Assembly (NCBI GenBank): GCA_030280995.1
Contig: JASXTE010000015.1
Span: 15,824,001 to 15,888,000 of the forward strand
DNA length: 64,000 bases
Reading direction: 5' to 3'
From: Hemileia vastatrix
Lineage: Eukaryota; Basidiomycota; Pucciniomycetes; Pucciniales; Zaghouaniaceae
Shown: piece after piece, positions 11,301 through 20,350 of the stretch
Position numbering within the stretch: position 1 is the stretch's first letter
How the letters are laid out: each line of letters starts with the position of its first letter
Made by a program: the position numbers and the translations under genes
The notes under the pieces: generated by a model
The model's database searches: none
What the model saw: the letters and a program-made list of their open reading frames with translations, nothing else
What the model was told of the DNA's origin: nothing

Positions 11301-13004
11301 CAAGAATACAGAGGACGGATGACTATTACACATAGAGCAGGAACCTTGCACTCTAATGTAGATCTGTTATCTAGAGTACCTCTGCCTAATAATGATGATA
11401 ATCCTGCTTATGTTCCTGAATCAGAGATTATTAACATTTATGGCATTTATATTGTAGATCTTGAGGATGAATTTATGCAATCAATTCTTGATAATTATAA
11501 TTCAGATCCTGACTTAAGTAAATTAACTACAATATTAAATGATCCATCTAATGCTTCAATGAATGTTTTAATAAAAACATTACCAGATAAGTATAAAGAG
11601 GCATTAGAGAAAGGAAAATTTTCCATTGAGGATGGTTTTATATATTACAGGAAAAAATTAAGTAATGTAATTGTAATTCCCCCTTCAATGAAGGAGTTAA
11701 TGTTAAGTATATGTCATGATGATATATTAGCAGGTCATTTTGACTACCATAAAACATTAACCAGAGTAAAAAACACAGCTTGGTGGATTAACATGTCTGA
11801 GGATGTTCAGAAATATGTTGAAACATGTGATTCTTGTCAAAAATCTAAAAGATTAACAGGAAAAAGAGCTGGTTTATTACAACAAATTGAGCAACCAAAA
11901 GCTCCATGGGAAATCATTAACATGGACTTTGTAACAGGTTTGCCAATAGCAGGGCATAAGAGTTATAACTCCTGCTGGGTAATTGTAGATAGATTTACAA
12001 AGATGTGTAAATTTATTCCTACCCACAAAGAGGTTTCTGCAAAGGACTTAGCTTTTTTATGGTGGACACAAATGTTAAATACAGCAGGTTTCCCCAAAGC
12101 AATAGTTTCTGACAGAGATCCTAAATTTACTTCTGAGTTCTGGACGTCACTTATGGATGTTTCAGGGTGTCAATTAAAACTTTCTACAGCACACCATCCA
12201 CAAACTGATGGGCTAGCAGAAAGAATGATACAAACCTTAGAAGATATGATAAGAAGATACTGTGCTTTTGGTCTTAATTTTAAAGACAATGACAAATTCA
12301 CGCATGATTGGGTGACCCTTATCCCAGGGTTAGAATTTGCATACAATAGTACAGTACATTCTGTCACTGGCAAAAAGCCATTTGAGTTATGGTTGGGTTA
12401 TGTACCTAATACCCCTGCTAAAACTCTTAATAAGTTACCTAGATTGGATATTCATCCAGGTACTAAATCTTTTCTTCAGATGCAGGAACTATGCAGAAAA
12501 CATGCTCAAGAATGTATAAATAAGGCTTTTGAGTATGAAAAGAAAAGATGGGATAAAGCCCATAAAGAACAAATGTTCAAAGAGGGTGATGAAGTCCTTA
12601 TTTCAACGCTACATTTCAATTTAAATGGTAATGTTAAATTGAAGGATCCATTCATTGGACCATTTGTAGTTAAAAAGATGGTTGGTAATAATGCTGTTGA
12701 GGTTATTCTATATGCACCTTATGATAGAAAACATCCAGTATTTCCTATTTCTCTTATAAAACCATACCATTCTAATGATACTGCTCTCTTTCCAAGAAGA
12801 TCAGGAAGGCATAAACAGCAACCTGAAGAAATAGTGGAAAAAGCAGAAATTGAAAAGATACTTAAAAAGAGACACCTTACTAAAGAAAAGGGAGTTGAGT
12901 ATCTATTAAGATTTAAAAATAAATCAAGTGAATATGACCAGTGGATTCCAGAAAATGAAATCTCTGATCTTAAAAATCTCTTGAAAAAATTTAAATCTAA
13001 ATAA
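8328..13004 (+). CDS. N4 capsid-protease-RT-RNase H-integrase-chromodomain polyprotein
   Basis: The first ATG-like codon is at 8448 (1518 codons), but the frame is open from 8328, so it is probably expressed as a Gag fusion. Counting from 8448, a capsid-type Gag domain covers ~30-200. A zinc knuckle of form CX2CX7HXC lies at ~242-255. The protease motif VLDTGAAGS has its Asp at 354. RT carries Asp645 (LDGNKGYHQ, in place of the usual LDLRSGYHQ) and YIDD at 708-711. RNase H has Asp857 (YTDAS). The integrase zinc motif ends with CDSC at ~1127, and the catalytic residues are Asp1160, Asp1222 and Glu1258 (D,D35E). A GPY/F-like segment follows, then a chromodomain at ~1466-1515 (EYLLRFKNKSSEYDQWIP). 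All catalytic residues are present, so the enzyme set looks functional. Chromodomains of this kind typically direct integration to particular chromatin. Confidence 0.96.
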   Translation, partial: VNQYNNNPFIGKSESHSFPVPPQLKPSGGSVKSENVSHKSVQEEIQDHLSKVNELLNLPKISDIKSNQKNWPKIDQYPTYDGEASSDWQHFIQRIDNLKFSYKLPDEEITSKLISLFKDVALLWFEAVLSEGRDYSWAEWKQLIEKQFGGSKFRLTQQRLHEKTRYNPLNGDKPMVFLMNLNKILKAIEPHMDFNLWKDKIIYKLPISVRDIVVARTLNVTEYSDFINICNEILLNHKYESRYSTYKQNVEPVKSQNLKTLQEKQKKPTAPVVPKKYETNTCYKCNKPWVKGHKCEKNINIVENQRESETETEKSKESSDYDSNISYSDENEVCMLEDDLSIFENPILNMDSNESLMNFEDAEIIKDIQADNFRMTPFTVPAIISGENVNIVLDTGAAGSVVSTNTLQKIDSEYKFKLEPLQNKNWRGFGSVLHPIGKYKAAVFFKHQHGYVRVTCDFVVMDNTNCSNCFIIGNDILTKFGVKLDPANNNFTIGMNGKRKFKINSFNTVLHIESVTNSPSKGRESNEMELLETEISKASFGTQISETEKDNILELIKAFPMAFAHGTNELGLVKDHEMKISLTCDMDNIPASLKKKPYPASPMKSKDIEDNIKMLLKMNILEKVETTPKYCVISPVLISYEQDKARLCGDYRALNTFTVDDIYPLPRIASIHATLKGAKYISCLDGNKGYHQIPVEKNSQNFLLITTHMGIYKYVRMPFGPKNAPSVFQKLMDITFHDEMIEGWLMVYIDDIIVFSKTFDEHLIHLKKVFQKMDEIKMTLALKKCKFGFESLKVLGHIVSGLQICVDQNKVAAIRNIGIPQNVKDVQSFLGMCGYYRQYIKNYQSIAAPLTTLIKKSEAFIWNNERQQAFNKLKECLMTAPVLGLPDFQLPFVLYTDASFIGLGAALHQKQLIEGKMSEVVICYISRTLRSGELKYGATQLECLAVVWALEKLHYYLEDQKFELITDCSSVKSLLNMKTPNRHMFRWQLAVQEYRGRMTITHRAGTLHSNVDLLSRVPLPNNDDNPAYVPESEIINIYGIYIVDLEDEFMQSILDNYNSDPDLSKLTTILNDPSNASMNVLIKTLPDKYKEALEKGKFSIEDGFIYYRKKLSNVIVIPPSMKELMLSICHDDILAGHFDYHKTLTRVKNTAWWINMSEDVQKYVETCDSCQKSKRLTGKRAGLLQQIEQPKAPWEIINMDFVTGLPIAGHKSYNSCWVIVDRFTKMCKFIPTHKEVSAKDLAFLWWTQMLNTAGFPKAIVSDRDPKFTSEFWTSLMDVSGCQLKLSTAHHPQTDGLAERMIQTLEDMIRRYCAFGLNFKDNDKFTHDWVTLIPGLEFAYNSTVHSVTGKKPFELWLGYVPNTPAKTLNKLPRLDIHPGTKSFLQMQELCRKHAQECINKAFEYEKKRWDKAHKEQMFKEGDEVLISTLHFNLNGNVKLKDPFIGPFVVKKMVGNNAVEVILYAPYDRKHPVFPISLIKPYHSNDTALFPRRSGRHKQQPEEIVEKAEIEKILKKRHLTKEKGVEYLLRFKNKSSEYDQWIPENEISDLKNLLKKFKSK

Positions 13005-13119
13005 TACTGTTCATTCAGAATATGTATTATAAAAATTATTTTTTATTTTATTATTTCATTCCTTAAGATTAATTAAAATGTCTTAACATTTTTTTTATTG
13101 TTTTTTTGGGGTGAGGGAG

Positions 13120-14296
13120 TGTCAGCCTAAATATCCTTAGGACTGAGTATTTCTTATGCTTAAAATAAGATAACCTTAATTAGATTAAGCTTATATCTTA
13201 AAAATAAGGTTAAAATAATAATATATATTATTTTATTATATATATATATAATTATTATTCTATTATATAATTTATAATAGTTTAAATAGCTTATCCATGG
13301 CCTAATAATACTTATTAAGGTGTTAATGGAGTCATAATATACTTATCTTAAGTGATATGAAGTAATTATTGACATACATAAGCTTATATGTATACATAAA
13401 TCTCATATTCAGTGAAATATGCAGTATATTATGTATATTTAGGTATATAAGTGGGTTTTAGCCCCTTAATAGCCTATAACCTTTGTTTTTCTGCTTATTT
13501 TAGGTCATATGGACGAAATCAGTGGACTCATAACGCCTACAGAAGCATAGACACCTATATCAGGCGCATACACCCAGTTTGGACAACTAAAATTACTTCC
13601 TTGGATGGTTATTCACGGATTTATGGGTTGGAAATATGTTTTTGGGTTAATGTGGATGCTTGGGGATGTTATTGGGGGCTTGGACATTTTATTTGTTTCC
13701 TTTATATGCTTTTAGTTTCATTAAATCTCTTTTTGATCTTTTATTTTACCTGTTTCTTTATGGTATCCGCTTTTATCTGGGTTTTCTATTTATGGTATGA
13801 CTCTGTGTTATTATTAATAGTGATGGAGGGTCCTTACTGGAGGTCTGGGTGTTGAAACTGCTTGAAGTGGACGCCATGGGGAGGTGATGGGCCCTCACAG
13901 TGCTGTAATTGCCGGGGATAGCAGTGACATCATCTGGATTGAAGGTCTGTGCACTCCAGTGGATTTGGGTATAAGTAAGGAGGGATTTTGACGGTTTATT
14001 ATCATCATTCAATTACTACACTTCAAACAAACATTACACTACAATTATTAACATTCAGAAATATATTATAAAGCCCTTATAAATTGATATTATCTTTATA
14101 AAAGCTATAACTATATTTTATTCTTCTATTTTCCACCACTAGCACGCATTTAAATCCAAGTATTGTGAGTTTAATTTGAGTATAACTATTCTATTAGTCT
14201 TCCCCTGAGGTTTAATCACTAAATCATTTAATAATAAGTAGTAGGACCATAAAATAACACTATTATATCATACTTATATACTAGACTGTACTGACA
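13120..14296 (+). repeat. N4 3' LTR
   Basis: The 1177-bp LTR follows the purine tract ggggtgagggag and matches the 5' LTR except at 13531. It ends TGACA and is followed by the target duplication ATACC. The coding frame of N3 resumes immediately after. Confidence 0.97.
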
Positions 14297-15954
14297 ATAC
14301 CCCAACAAGAGTTATAACTATCTTTACCAGCAATGGGTAATCCTGTTACAAAATCCATGTTTATTATTTGCCATGGAGCATCAGGAGGTTCAATATGTTG
14401 CATTAATCCTGCTCTTTTACCAGTTAATCTTTTTGATTTTTGGCAAGAATCACAAGATTCAACATATAATTTTGTGTCTTCAGACATATTAGCCCACCAA
14501 GCAGTGTTCTTAATTCTGATCATTGTTTTTTCAAGATCAAAATGTCCAGCTAATATGTCATCATTACAAATTTTCAAGATGATTTCTTTCATAGAAGGAG
14601 GAATAACAATAACATTACTCAACTTTCTTCTATAATATAGATATCCTTCATCAATTGAAAATTTACCTTTTTCCAAAGCTTTTTGGTACTTTGGTGGAAG
14701 GGTTTTAATTAATGCTTGTATTGAAGCATTCTTTGGATAATTTAATATGGTGCATAACTTTTTCAAGTCAGTGTCCTTATCATATGATTCCAGAATAAGC
14801 TGTAATAGCTCTTCCTCCATATCAACCACATACATCCCATGAATATGAATAATTTTATCCTCAGGATCATAAGCAGGATTAGAGTCATCATTTGGTAAAG
14901 GTAACCTTGATAACATATCCACATTTGAGGGAACAATACCAGCCCTATGAATAATTGTCATTCTCCCTCTGTACTCTTGAATAGCCAGCTGCCATCTGAA
15001 CATATGTCTGTTAGGTGTTTTCAAGTTTAAAAGGGATTTAACTGCACTGCAGTCAGTGACAAGTTCAAATTTCTGGTCATCTAGGTAATAATGAAGCTTT
15101 TCTAGAGCCCATACTACAGCTAAACACTCTAATTGAGTAGCACCATATTTCAATTCACTATTTCTCAGGGTTCTGGAAATATAACAAATTACTACTTCTG
15201 AAACTTTATCATTCATCACTTGTTTTTGATGGAGGGCAACACCAAGACCAATGAAACTGGCATCAGTGTACAAAACAAATGGTTGATTAAGGTCAGGTAA
15301 AGCAAGAATTGGTGCTGACATCAAACAGTGTATCATAGTGTCAAAGGCTCTTTGTCTTTCACTATTCCAGACAAAAGCAACATCCTTTCTAGTTAATTGG
15401 GTAAGGGGTAAAGCTATGACTTGGTAATTTTTAATATACTGTCTATAGTATCCACACATCCCCAAAAAACTTTGGAGCTCTCTCCCTGTTGTAGGAGCTT
15501 TCACCTGTTGTATGGCTGCCACTTTGTTCTGGTCAACACATATCTGTAAGCCTGAAACAACATGACCAAGAAATTTTAAAGAATGGAAACCAAATTTACA
15601 TTTCTTCAAAGCAAGTGTCATATTTATTTCATCCATTTTCTGGAATACTTTACACAGGTGTTTAAGATGGTCCTCAAATGTTTTTGAGAATATAATGATA
15701 TCATCAACATAAACCATCAGCCATCCTTCGATTATCTCTTGATGGAATGTGTTATCCATTACATTTTGGAAAACTGAAGGGGCATTTTTAGGGCCAAATG
15801 GCATCCTAATATACTTATAAATACCCATATGAGTGGCAATCATCAGAAAGTTCTGAGAATTCTTCTCAAAATGTACCTGGTGATATCCTTTATTACCATC
15901 CAAACAGCTAATATATTTAGCACCCTGTAAAGTAGCATGTATAAAGCTGATTCA
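14297..15954 (-). pseudogene. N3 RT - RNase H - integrase N-terminal half
   Basis: On the minus strand this runs from an in-frame TGA (15952-15954) to the N4 insertion. After the TGA it covers RT with LDGNKGYHQ and YVDD, RNase H (LYTDASFIGLG), the integrase zinc motif (CDSCQKSK) and the first catalytic Asp (INMDFVTGLP). It ends at IAGKDSYNSCW, where N4 is inserted; the rest of integrase is at 4419-5450. The TGA falls in PLP-stop-ISFIHAT, where N4 has Arg, consistent with CGA to TGA. The frame is otherwise open, so N3 was active fairly recently. Confidence 0.94.
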
Positions 15955-18620
15955 AGGTAAAGGGTAGATATCATCAACAGTATAAGTGTTTAGTGCTATA
16001 AAATCACCACATAACCTGGCTTTATCTTTCTCATAAGAAATTAGGACAGGTGAGATAACACAATATTTAGGTGTTTCAACTACCTTTTCAATAATATTCA
16101 TTTTTAAAAGGGTAGAGATATTGTCTTCAATATCTTTTCTCTTTGTGGGAGAAGCAGGATAAGGCTTCTTCTTTAAACTAGGTGGTATATCAGTTAATGG
16201 GCAAGACAATGAAAGTTTCATTTCCTCTTTAACTAATCCCAGTTCATGTGACCCATGAGCAAAGGCCATAGGAAAAGATTTTATCAAGTTAATGATGGTA
16301 TCTTTATCCTCACCAGAAAGTTTTTCTCCAAAAGAAGCATTGTCAATTTCAGACATAAGGGCATGCATTTCCTTTGTAGATCTTCCTTTATATTGAACCA
16401 CAGAATTACATGTGTTCAATTCTGGTTTTAATAATTTTTTAGGGGAGTAAATCTTAAATTTTCTCTTCCCATTCATCCCCATTGTGAAACATTGGTTTGA
16501 AGGATCCAATTTTATGCCATACTTGGTTAAAATATCATTTCCTACAATAAACCAATTGCTCAAGTTATCATTTTTCATGACAACAAAATCACAAATAGCT
16601 CTTACAAAACCATGGTTATATTTAAAAAACACTGTGGCTTTGTATTTACCAATGGGGGACAAAACAGAGCCATACCCTCTCCAATTTTCAGAAATGATAG
16701 GCATCAGTTTAGATTTATAGTCTTGATCTACTGAAGCAAGTGCTCTTTCAGATACTACACTTCCTCCAGCTCCAGAATCCAGAACAACTTCAATGCTGGT
16801 TCCATTGATCAAGACTGGTGCCTTAAGAGGGGCAATAACAATTGAGTTATCCTCAATGTTCTTTATGATATCAGCATCCTCAACTGTAGATAAAGCATTA
16901 TTATCACTATCAATAGTATTTAAATAATGAATATCCTCTTCCAGCATCAAGATTTCTTGTTGAGATTCATATGAAATATTGCTGGCACAATCACTTGATG
17001 TATCATCCAGTGCCACTGTGTCATCAGCATGCTCCTCTGTTTGTTCTACAAGATTTATCTTCTTGTCACAAACATGGCCTTTCTGCCAAGGCTTGTTGCA
17101 CTTGAAGCAAGTGTTTGTTGCATACTTCTTTGGTGCAACAGGGGAAGAAGGTTTACCAACCTTTTCCAGAGGTTTCTGTTGGTAAGTGGAGGGTTTCTCC
17201 AAAGGGGTCCTAGGAATGAATCTTCTGGCATCATACTTATTGTTTAGAAGTATCTCATTGCAAGTATTAATGAAAGAAGAGGGTTCTTTGGAGAACTCAG
17301 TCCTAGCCACTATCAAGTCTCTCAGAGACATTGGTAATTTATAGAGGATCCTGTCCTTCCATAAATCAAAATCCATATTTGGGTCCATTGCTCTTAAGAT
17401 TTTTACAAGTTTCATTAAAAACTCAATAGGTTTATCAGTAGAAGAGCTATATCTAGTTTCCTCATACTGCCTTTGTTGAGCCATCCTGAACTTGGAGCCA
17501 CCGAATTGCGCTTTAATTAATTTCTTCCAATCCTCCCATGAGTAGTCATTCCCATCCAGGAGAACAGATTCATACCACATCAGGGCAAGATTAGTGAATA
17601 AAGAAATTAATTTGGACACAATTTCCTCATCTGGGAGTTTGTAAGAATTTTTTAAGTTATCAATTCTGCAAATAAATTGTTGCCAATCAGAGGAAGAATC
17701 ACCATCAAATGTTGGGTACTGGTCAAGTTTTGGCCAATTCTTTTGATTTGAAGGAGTCTCCTTAGTACTAGCTTGTTTCTGAGTAAGAAGCAGCTGTAAT
17801 TTCTCTAATTGTGCTGAAATCTCATTGTTTAATCCTTCTGTTGCAGATCCTGGTGCATCATCAGTTTTTGATGGAAACACAGTGTTTTCAACAGGTATTT
17901 CTGGATCTACTTTTATTTTAGATGAACTAGCCACAGGTACTATTTGAGCATCCTGCACTATATGTTCCTTCACAGAAATATCAGAATATTTTTGGTCATT
18001 TAACAATGAGTTCAATTTTTCTTCAATGGTTGTTAGTCTTGTTTTCATTCTTGGAAGAATAGATAAACTCTCATTGATAGTTGCAAAAGATAATTGGTTT
18101 TTATGTTGAAAAGATGACAAATGGTCATTCAATCTTTTCAGATTTATCTTATCTATCTCTACCTCCTTGCAACAGGCGGATACAGTATCTTTTAGTTTAG
18201 AGAAATCATTTTTTATATTTTGCCATAAAGCAACTTTCTTTTCATGGGTTGCTTTGTAATGAGACAATTCATCAGAGACTCTCTGTGATTCACTTCTTAA
18301 TGCTTGATAACCCTGATCAGTTAACAAACTATTATATCTCTGAGTCAATTGCATATTGTTCATTATATGATTTTTCTTGGCAATAATATCTCTCAAGTGC
18401 TCATCATTAATTCTTGCTACATCTGGAGTGTTTCTCAATAAGGAAACTGAGTAACTTTCCAGACTCTCATAGAACTCAGTGTCAAGAGTTTCATCAATCA
18501 CAGCCATATTAGGATTAATCATTGAGGTAGCAATTAAAAGTAATGGATTAGATACATGAGATATCTGTCTACTATTCCCAGCCTCTATAGGTCTCAAAGT
18601 TTCATCCTCCCTTCCAGATT

Positions 18621-19293
18621 TACCTGAAGGAACAGAGTCAGCCACAAGAAAAGGCACTTGAGAATCAATAGAGGGACGTACCAGGGTTTGCTGGGTATCA
18701 CCATATTGGGCTTCCTTCTTCTTTTTCCTCCTTGATAAGGGTGGGGAGGAGTGGGGTTGACCTGGGTGGGCCTTGATGGACCTACTTGAGGTAACTGATT
18801 CTGGTTTTGAGCCAAGTAGTCCCACTGAGTGTTGAGCCAGTCCCACTGCCACTTGGACACTTCCACCTTCTCTTGGGACTGGGGAGCCAATTGTTGTTGA
18901 TCCCTGGAAGGAAGAGGTTTCTTCTTCTCTTGGAGAAAAGTATCTGTTTTTCTCACCTTTTCTTCCAAGGCATCTACCCTTACCTTTAGTCTCAAGCTGT
19001 CTGTCCTTAACTCCTTTATGTGAGTAGACAGATTCTTTACCTGCTGAGACAACGGCATATTTTTTATCCTGAAGCCTTTTGGAAGCTCTTCTGGTGGGTT
19101 TATCATGGGCTTCTGATCCTGAGTTGTGTCGACTAGGATTTCTACTTCTTCCATTTCTACATCCTGTTTGGGGCAAGGATTTATTAGTTTGAGAAATTCT
19201 TCTTGTTAAAGGAGAACTTACAGAAGTAGGCTCATCATAATCAATTAAGTATAGTTCTTCTTCACGTGCAGCAAAACCACTTTAGTCAGTCAT
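18621..19293 (-). CDS. N3 spliced ORF1 (PW protein)
   Basis: The proposed gene has exon 1 at 19222-19293 (24 codons), intron 1 at 19164-19221 and exon 2 at 19163-18682. The termination codon forms across intron 2. Exon 2 opens with DVEMEEVEILVD. A strong heptad coiled coil follows (VKNLSTHIKELRTDSL, then VDALEEKVRK). KWQWDW lies at 18837-18854, then a basic segment with HPYQGGKRRRK, ending KPW. Relatives with the same order are in N4, F and G. It lies +1 to the Gag frame over ~480 nt. In this copy exon 1 contains a TAA (19282-19284), so the product would need another start. Without intron 2 splicing the frame runs on for 26 more codons; with splicing it ends PW-stop like its relatives. Confidence 0.65.
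18624..18681 (-). other. Candidate intron 2 of N3 (58 nt)
   Basis: The donor GTACGT, a branch-like GGCTGACT and the acceptor CCTTCAG are followed by GTAAATC. The exon junction recreates TGG TAA. The donor itself contains no stop here, unlike the other three elements. Confidence 0.55.
19164..19221 (-). other. Candidate intron 1 of N3 (58 nt)
   Basis: The donor GTAAGT, a branch-like ACTAATAA and the acceptor CCAAACAG are followed by GATGTAGAAATG. Removing it moves translation from the Gag frame to the PW frame. Confidence 0.65.
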
Positions 19294-19439
19294 TTTAAGA
19301 TTTAACTGAAATGAAAAAAAAAGAGACAAATTAATTAGTCTTTTATTTTTAATTTTTATTTAACAGAAATAAAATAAAAAAAAAAAATTTTTAGGATAAA
19401 AATCAACTTAAATAAATTAATTTATTAGTAAAAAAAAAA

Positions 19440-19990
19440 ATTTAAAACCAGGATTATAATATAATCAACTGTAGAAATAAATTAAAATTTTTATTAATAA
19501 TTATTTATTTTCAGGATTTAAATCAACTAATTTATTACCAGGACTTATTGTAAACTGAAGTAATCAAATATGAAACTTTATTAATTTAACAAAATTTTAT
19601 TAAACTTATTAACCTAAATACCAGGACTTAATGTCAACTGAAATAATTAAATATAAATTTTTTTATTTTAAAATTTTATTAAACTGATTACTTAACTACC
19701 AGGACTTAATGTCAACTGAAGTAATTAAATATGAGTTTTATTAATTAAAAATTTTTTTCTTGAACTAACAGGACTCAAGGTCAACTGAAGTAATTAAATA
19801 TTATTTATTAATTAAAAAAATATTATTTTCAGGACAATTTTTCAACTGGAACAATTAAAATTCAAATTAATCAGGACAATTGTCAACTGAAAAATGATTA
19901 TAATTAATATTAAAATATAATTATTTTATTGCTTCTGGGACTAAGAACAGTTATTGCTCTATTATGGTCAACCAGGAAAAATAAAAAAAA
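19440..19990 (-). repeat. N3 leader: tandem mini-hairpin array
   Basis: On the plus strand about eight units follow the pattern CAGGAC, 5-6 nt, GTCAACTGA, spaced ~40-80 bp with AT-rich spacers. The clearest are near 19624, 19702, 19770, 19832 and 19872. CAG pairs with CTG and GAC with GTC, giving a small stem with a bulged AA. The complementary strand, which is the element RNA, folds equivalently. G has a similar array at 43411-43960. A role in RNA packaging, export or translation is possible but not shown. Confidence 0.7.
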
Positions 19991-20180
19991 ATATAATCAT
20001 AAAATTAAATTTCAAATTACCAGACACCTCCCCCTGCAAAATGAGCAAATTAATGCCACTTACAGAGTGCTGAGTAAAAGGAAATACGTAGCAAATGAAG
20101 AGTGAAGAGTAACCCACAAATAGTAATAACAATAATTACCACGATATATACGATTTTTAGTCAGTATATGAACTTAAGTT

Positions 20181-20211
20181 TTGGAGCACGGTTCGATTCC
20201 CGTTCGCAGCA
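20181..20211 (+). other. tRNA 3'-end-like segment, antisense to N3, in its leader
   Basis: GGTTCGATTCCCGTTCGCAG closely matches a tRNA T-arm plus acceptor strand; one additional G would complete a perfect 5-bp T-stem (ACGGG with CCCGT). No matching 5' acceptor or anticodon arm is found upstream, so it is not a complete tRNA gene. It lies 139 nt from the 5' LTR. G has the counterpart at 44111-44138, 139 nt from its LTR. Confidence 0.55.
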
Positions 20212-20335
20212 AAAACTTTTATTACGTGACGTATGACGTTTGTTGTTTTCTCGCCTTTTCTCGTCCTTTACAGGTACTTGTACGCCGATGGTCCCCTCGA
20301 TTACGCCTCAAGTAACGTTGCGCCGTCAATATTTC

Positions 20336-20350
20336 GGAAAGGATCCCAAT
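20336..20350 (-). promoter_or_regulatory. N3 primer-binding region
   Basis: On the minus strand ATTGGGATCCTTTCC directly follows the 5' LTR. It aligns with the sites in N4, F and G. Confidence 0.55.

Larger units (their letters stand above)
5451..14296 (+). mobile_element. N4: young, nearly intact Ty3/Gypsy chromovirus retrotransposon
   Basis: This 8846-bp element has two 1177-bp LTRs that differ, in my comparison, only at 5862 (C) versus 13531 (T). The target duplication ATACC is exact (5446-5450 and 14297-14301). It lies in opposite orientation inside the integrase gene of N3. In order it holds the 5' LTR with a TATA box, a primer-binding region, a ~500-nt leader, an overlapping ORF1 and Gag region, a 1518-codon capsid-to-chromodomain ORF, a purine tract and the 3' LTR. 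The near-identical LTRs and open pol mark it as the most recent insertion and the best autonomous candidate here. The ORF1-Gag and Gag-pol junctions each lie one base out of frame (see findings). Confidence 0.97.
15955..19293 (-). pseudogene. N3 Gag - protease - RT N-terminus
   Basis: One long minus-strand frame (open from 19281 down to the TGA at 15952-15954) joins the N-terminal Gag region, a coiled coil, capsid (SDWQQFICRIDNLKNSYKLP), a zinc knuckle (CFKCNKPWQKGHVC), protease (VVLDSGAGGS) and the start of RT (ISPVLISYEKDKARLCGD). Unlike N4, Gag and protease are in one frame. The best ATG, at 19293, is followed after two codons by TAA (19282-19284), so initiation is also broken in this copy. 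The first ~200 codons overlap the PW frame at 18682-19163. The low-complexity S/G/R-rich composition there suggests constraint comes mainly from the other frame. Confidence 0.92.

Noticed and set aside
18611..18681. Alternative intron-2 acceptor that would fuse ORF1 to Gag
   Set aside because: A site 13 nt further gives the right phase in N3 and G but not in F or N4, so it is not a family feature.
20110..20215. Complete tRNA gene
   Set aside because: Only a T-arm and 3' acceptor strand are visible. There is no matching 5' acceptor strand, D-arm or anticodon arm at the required spacing.
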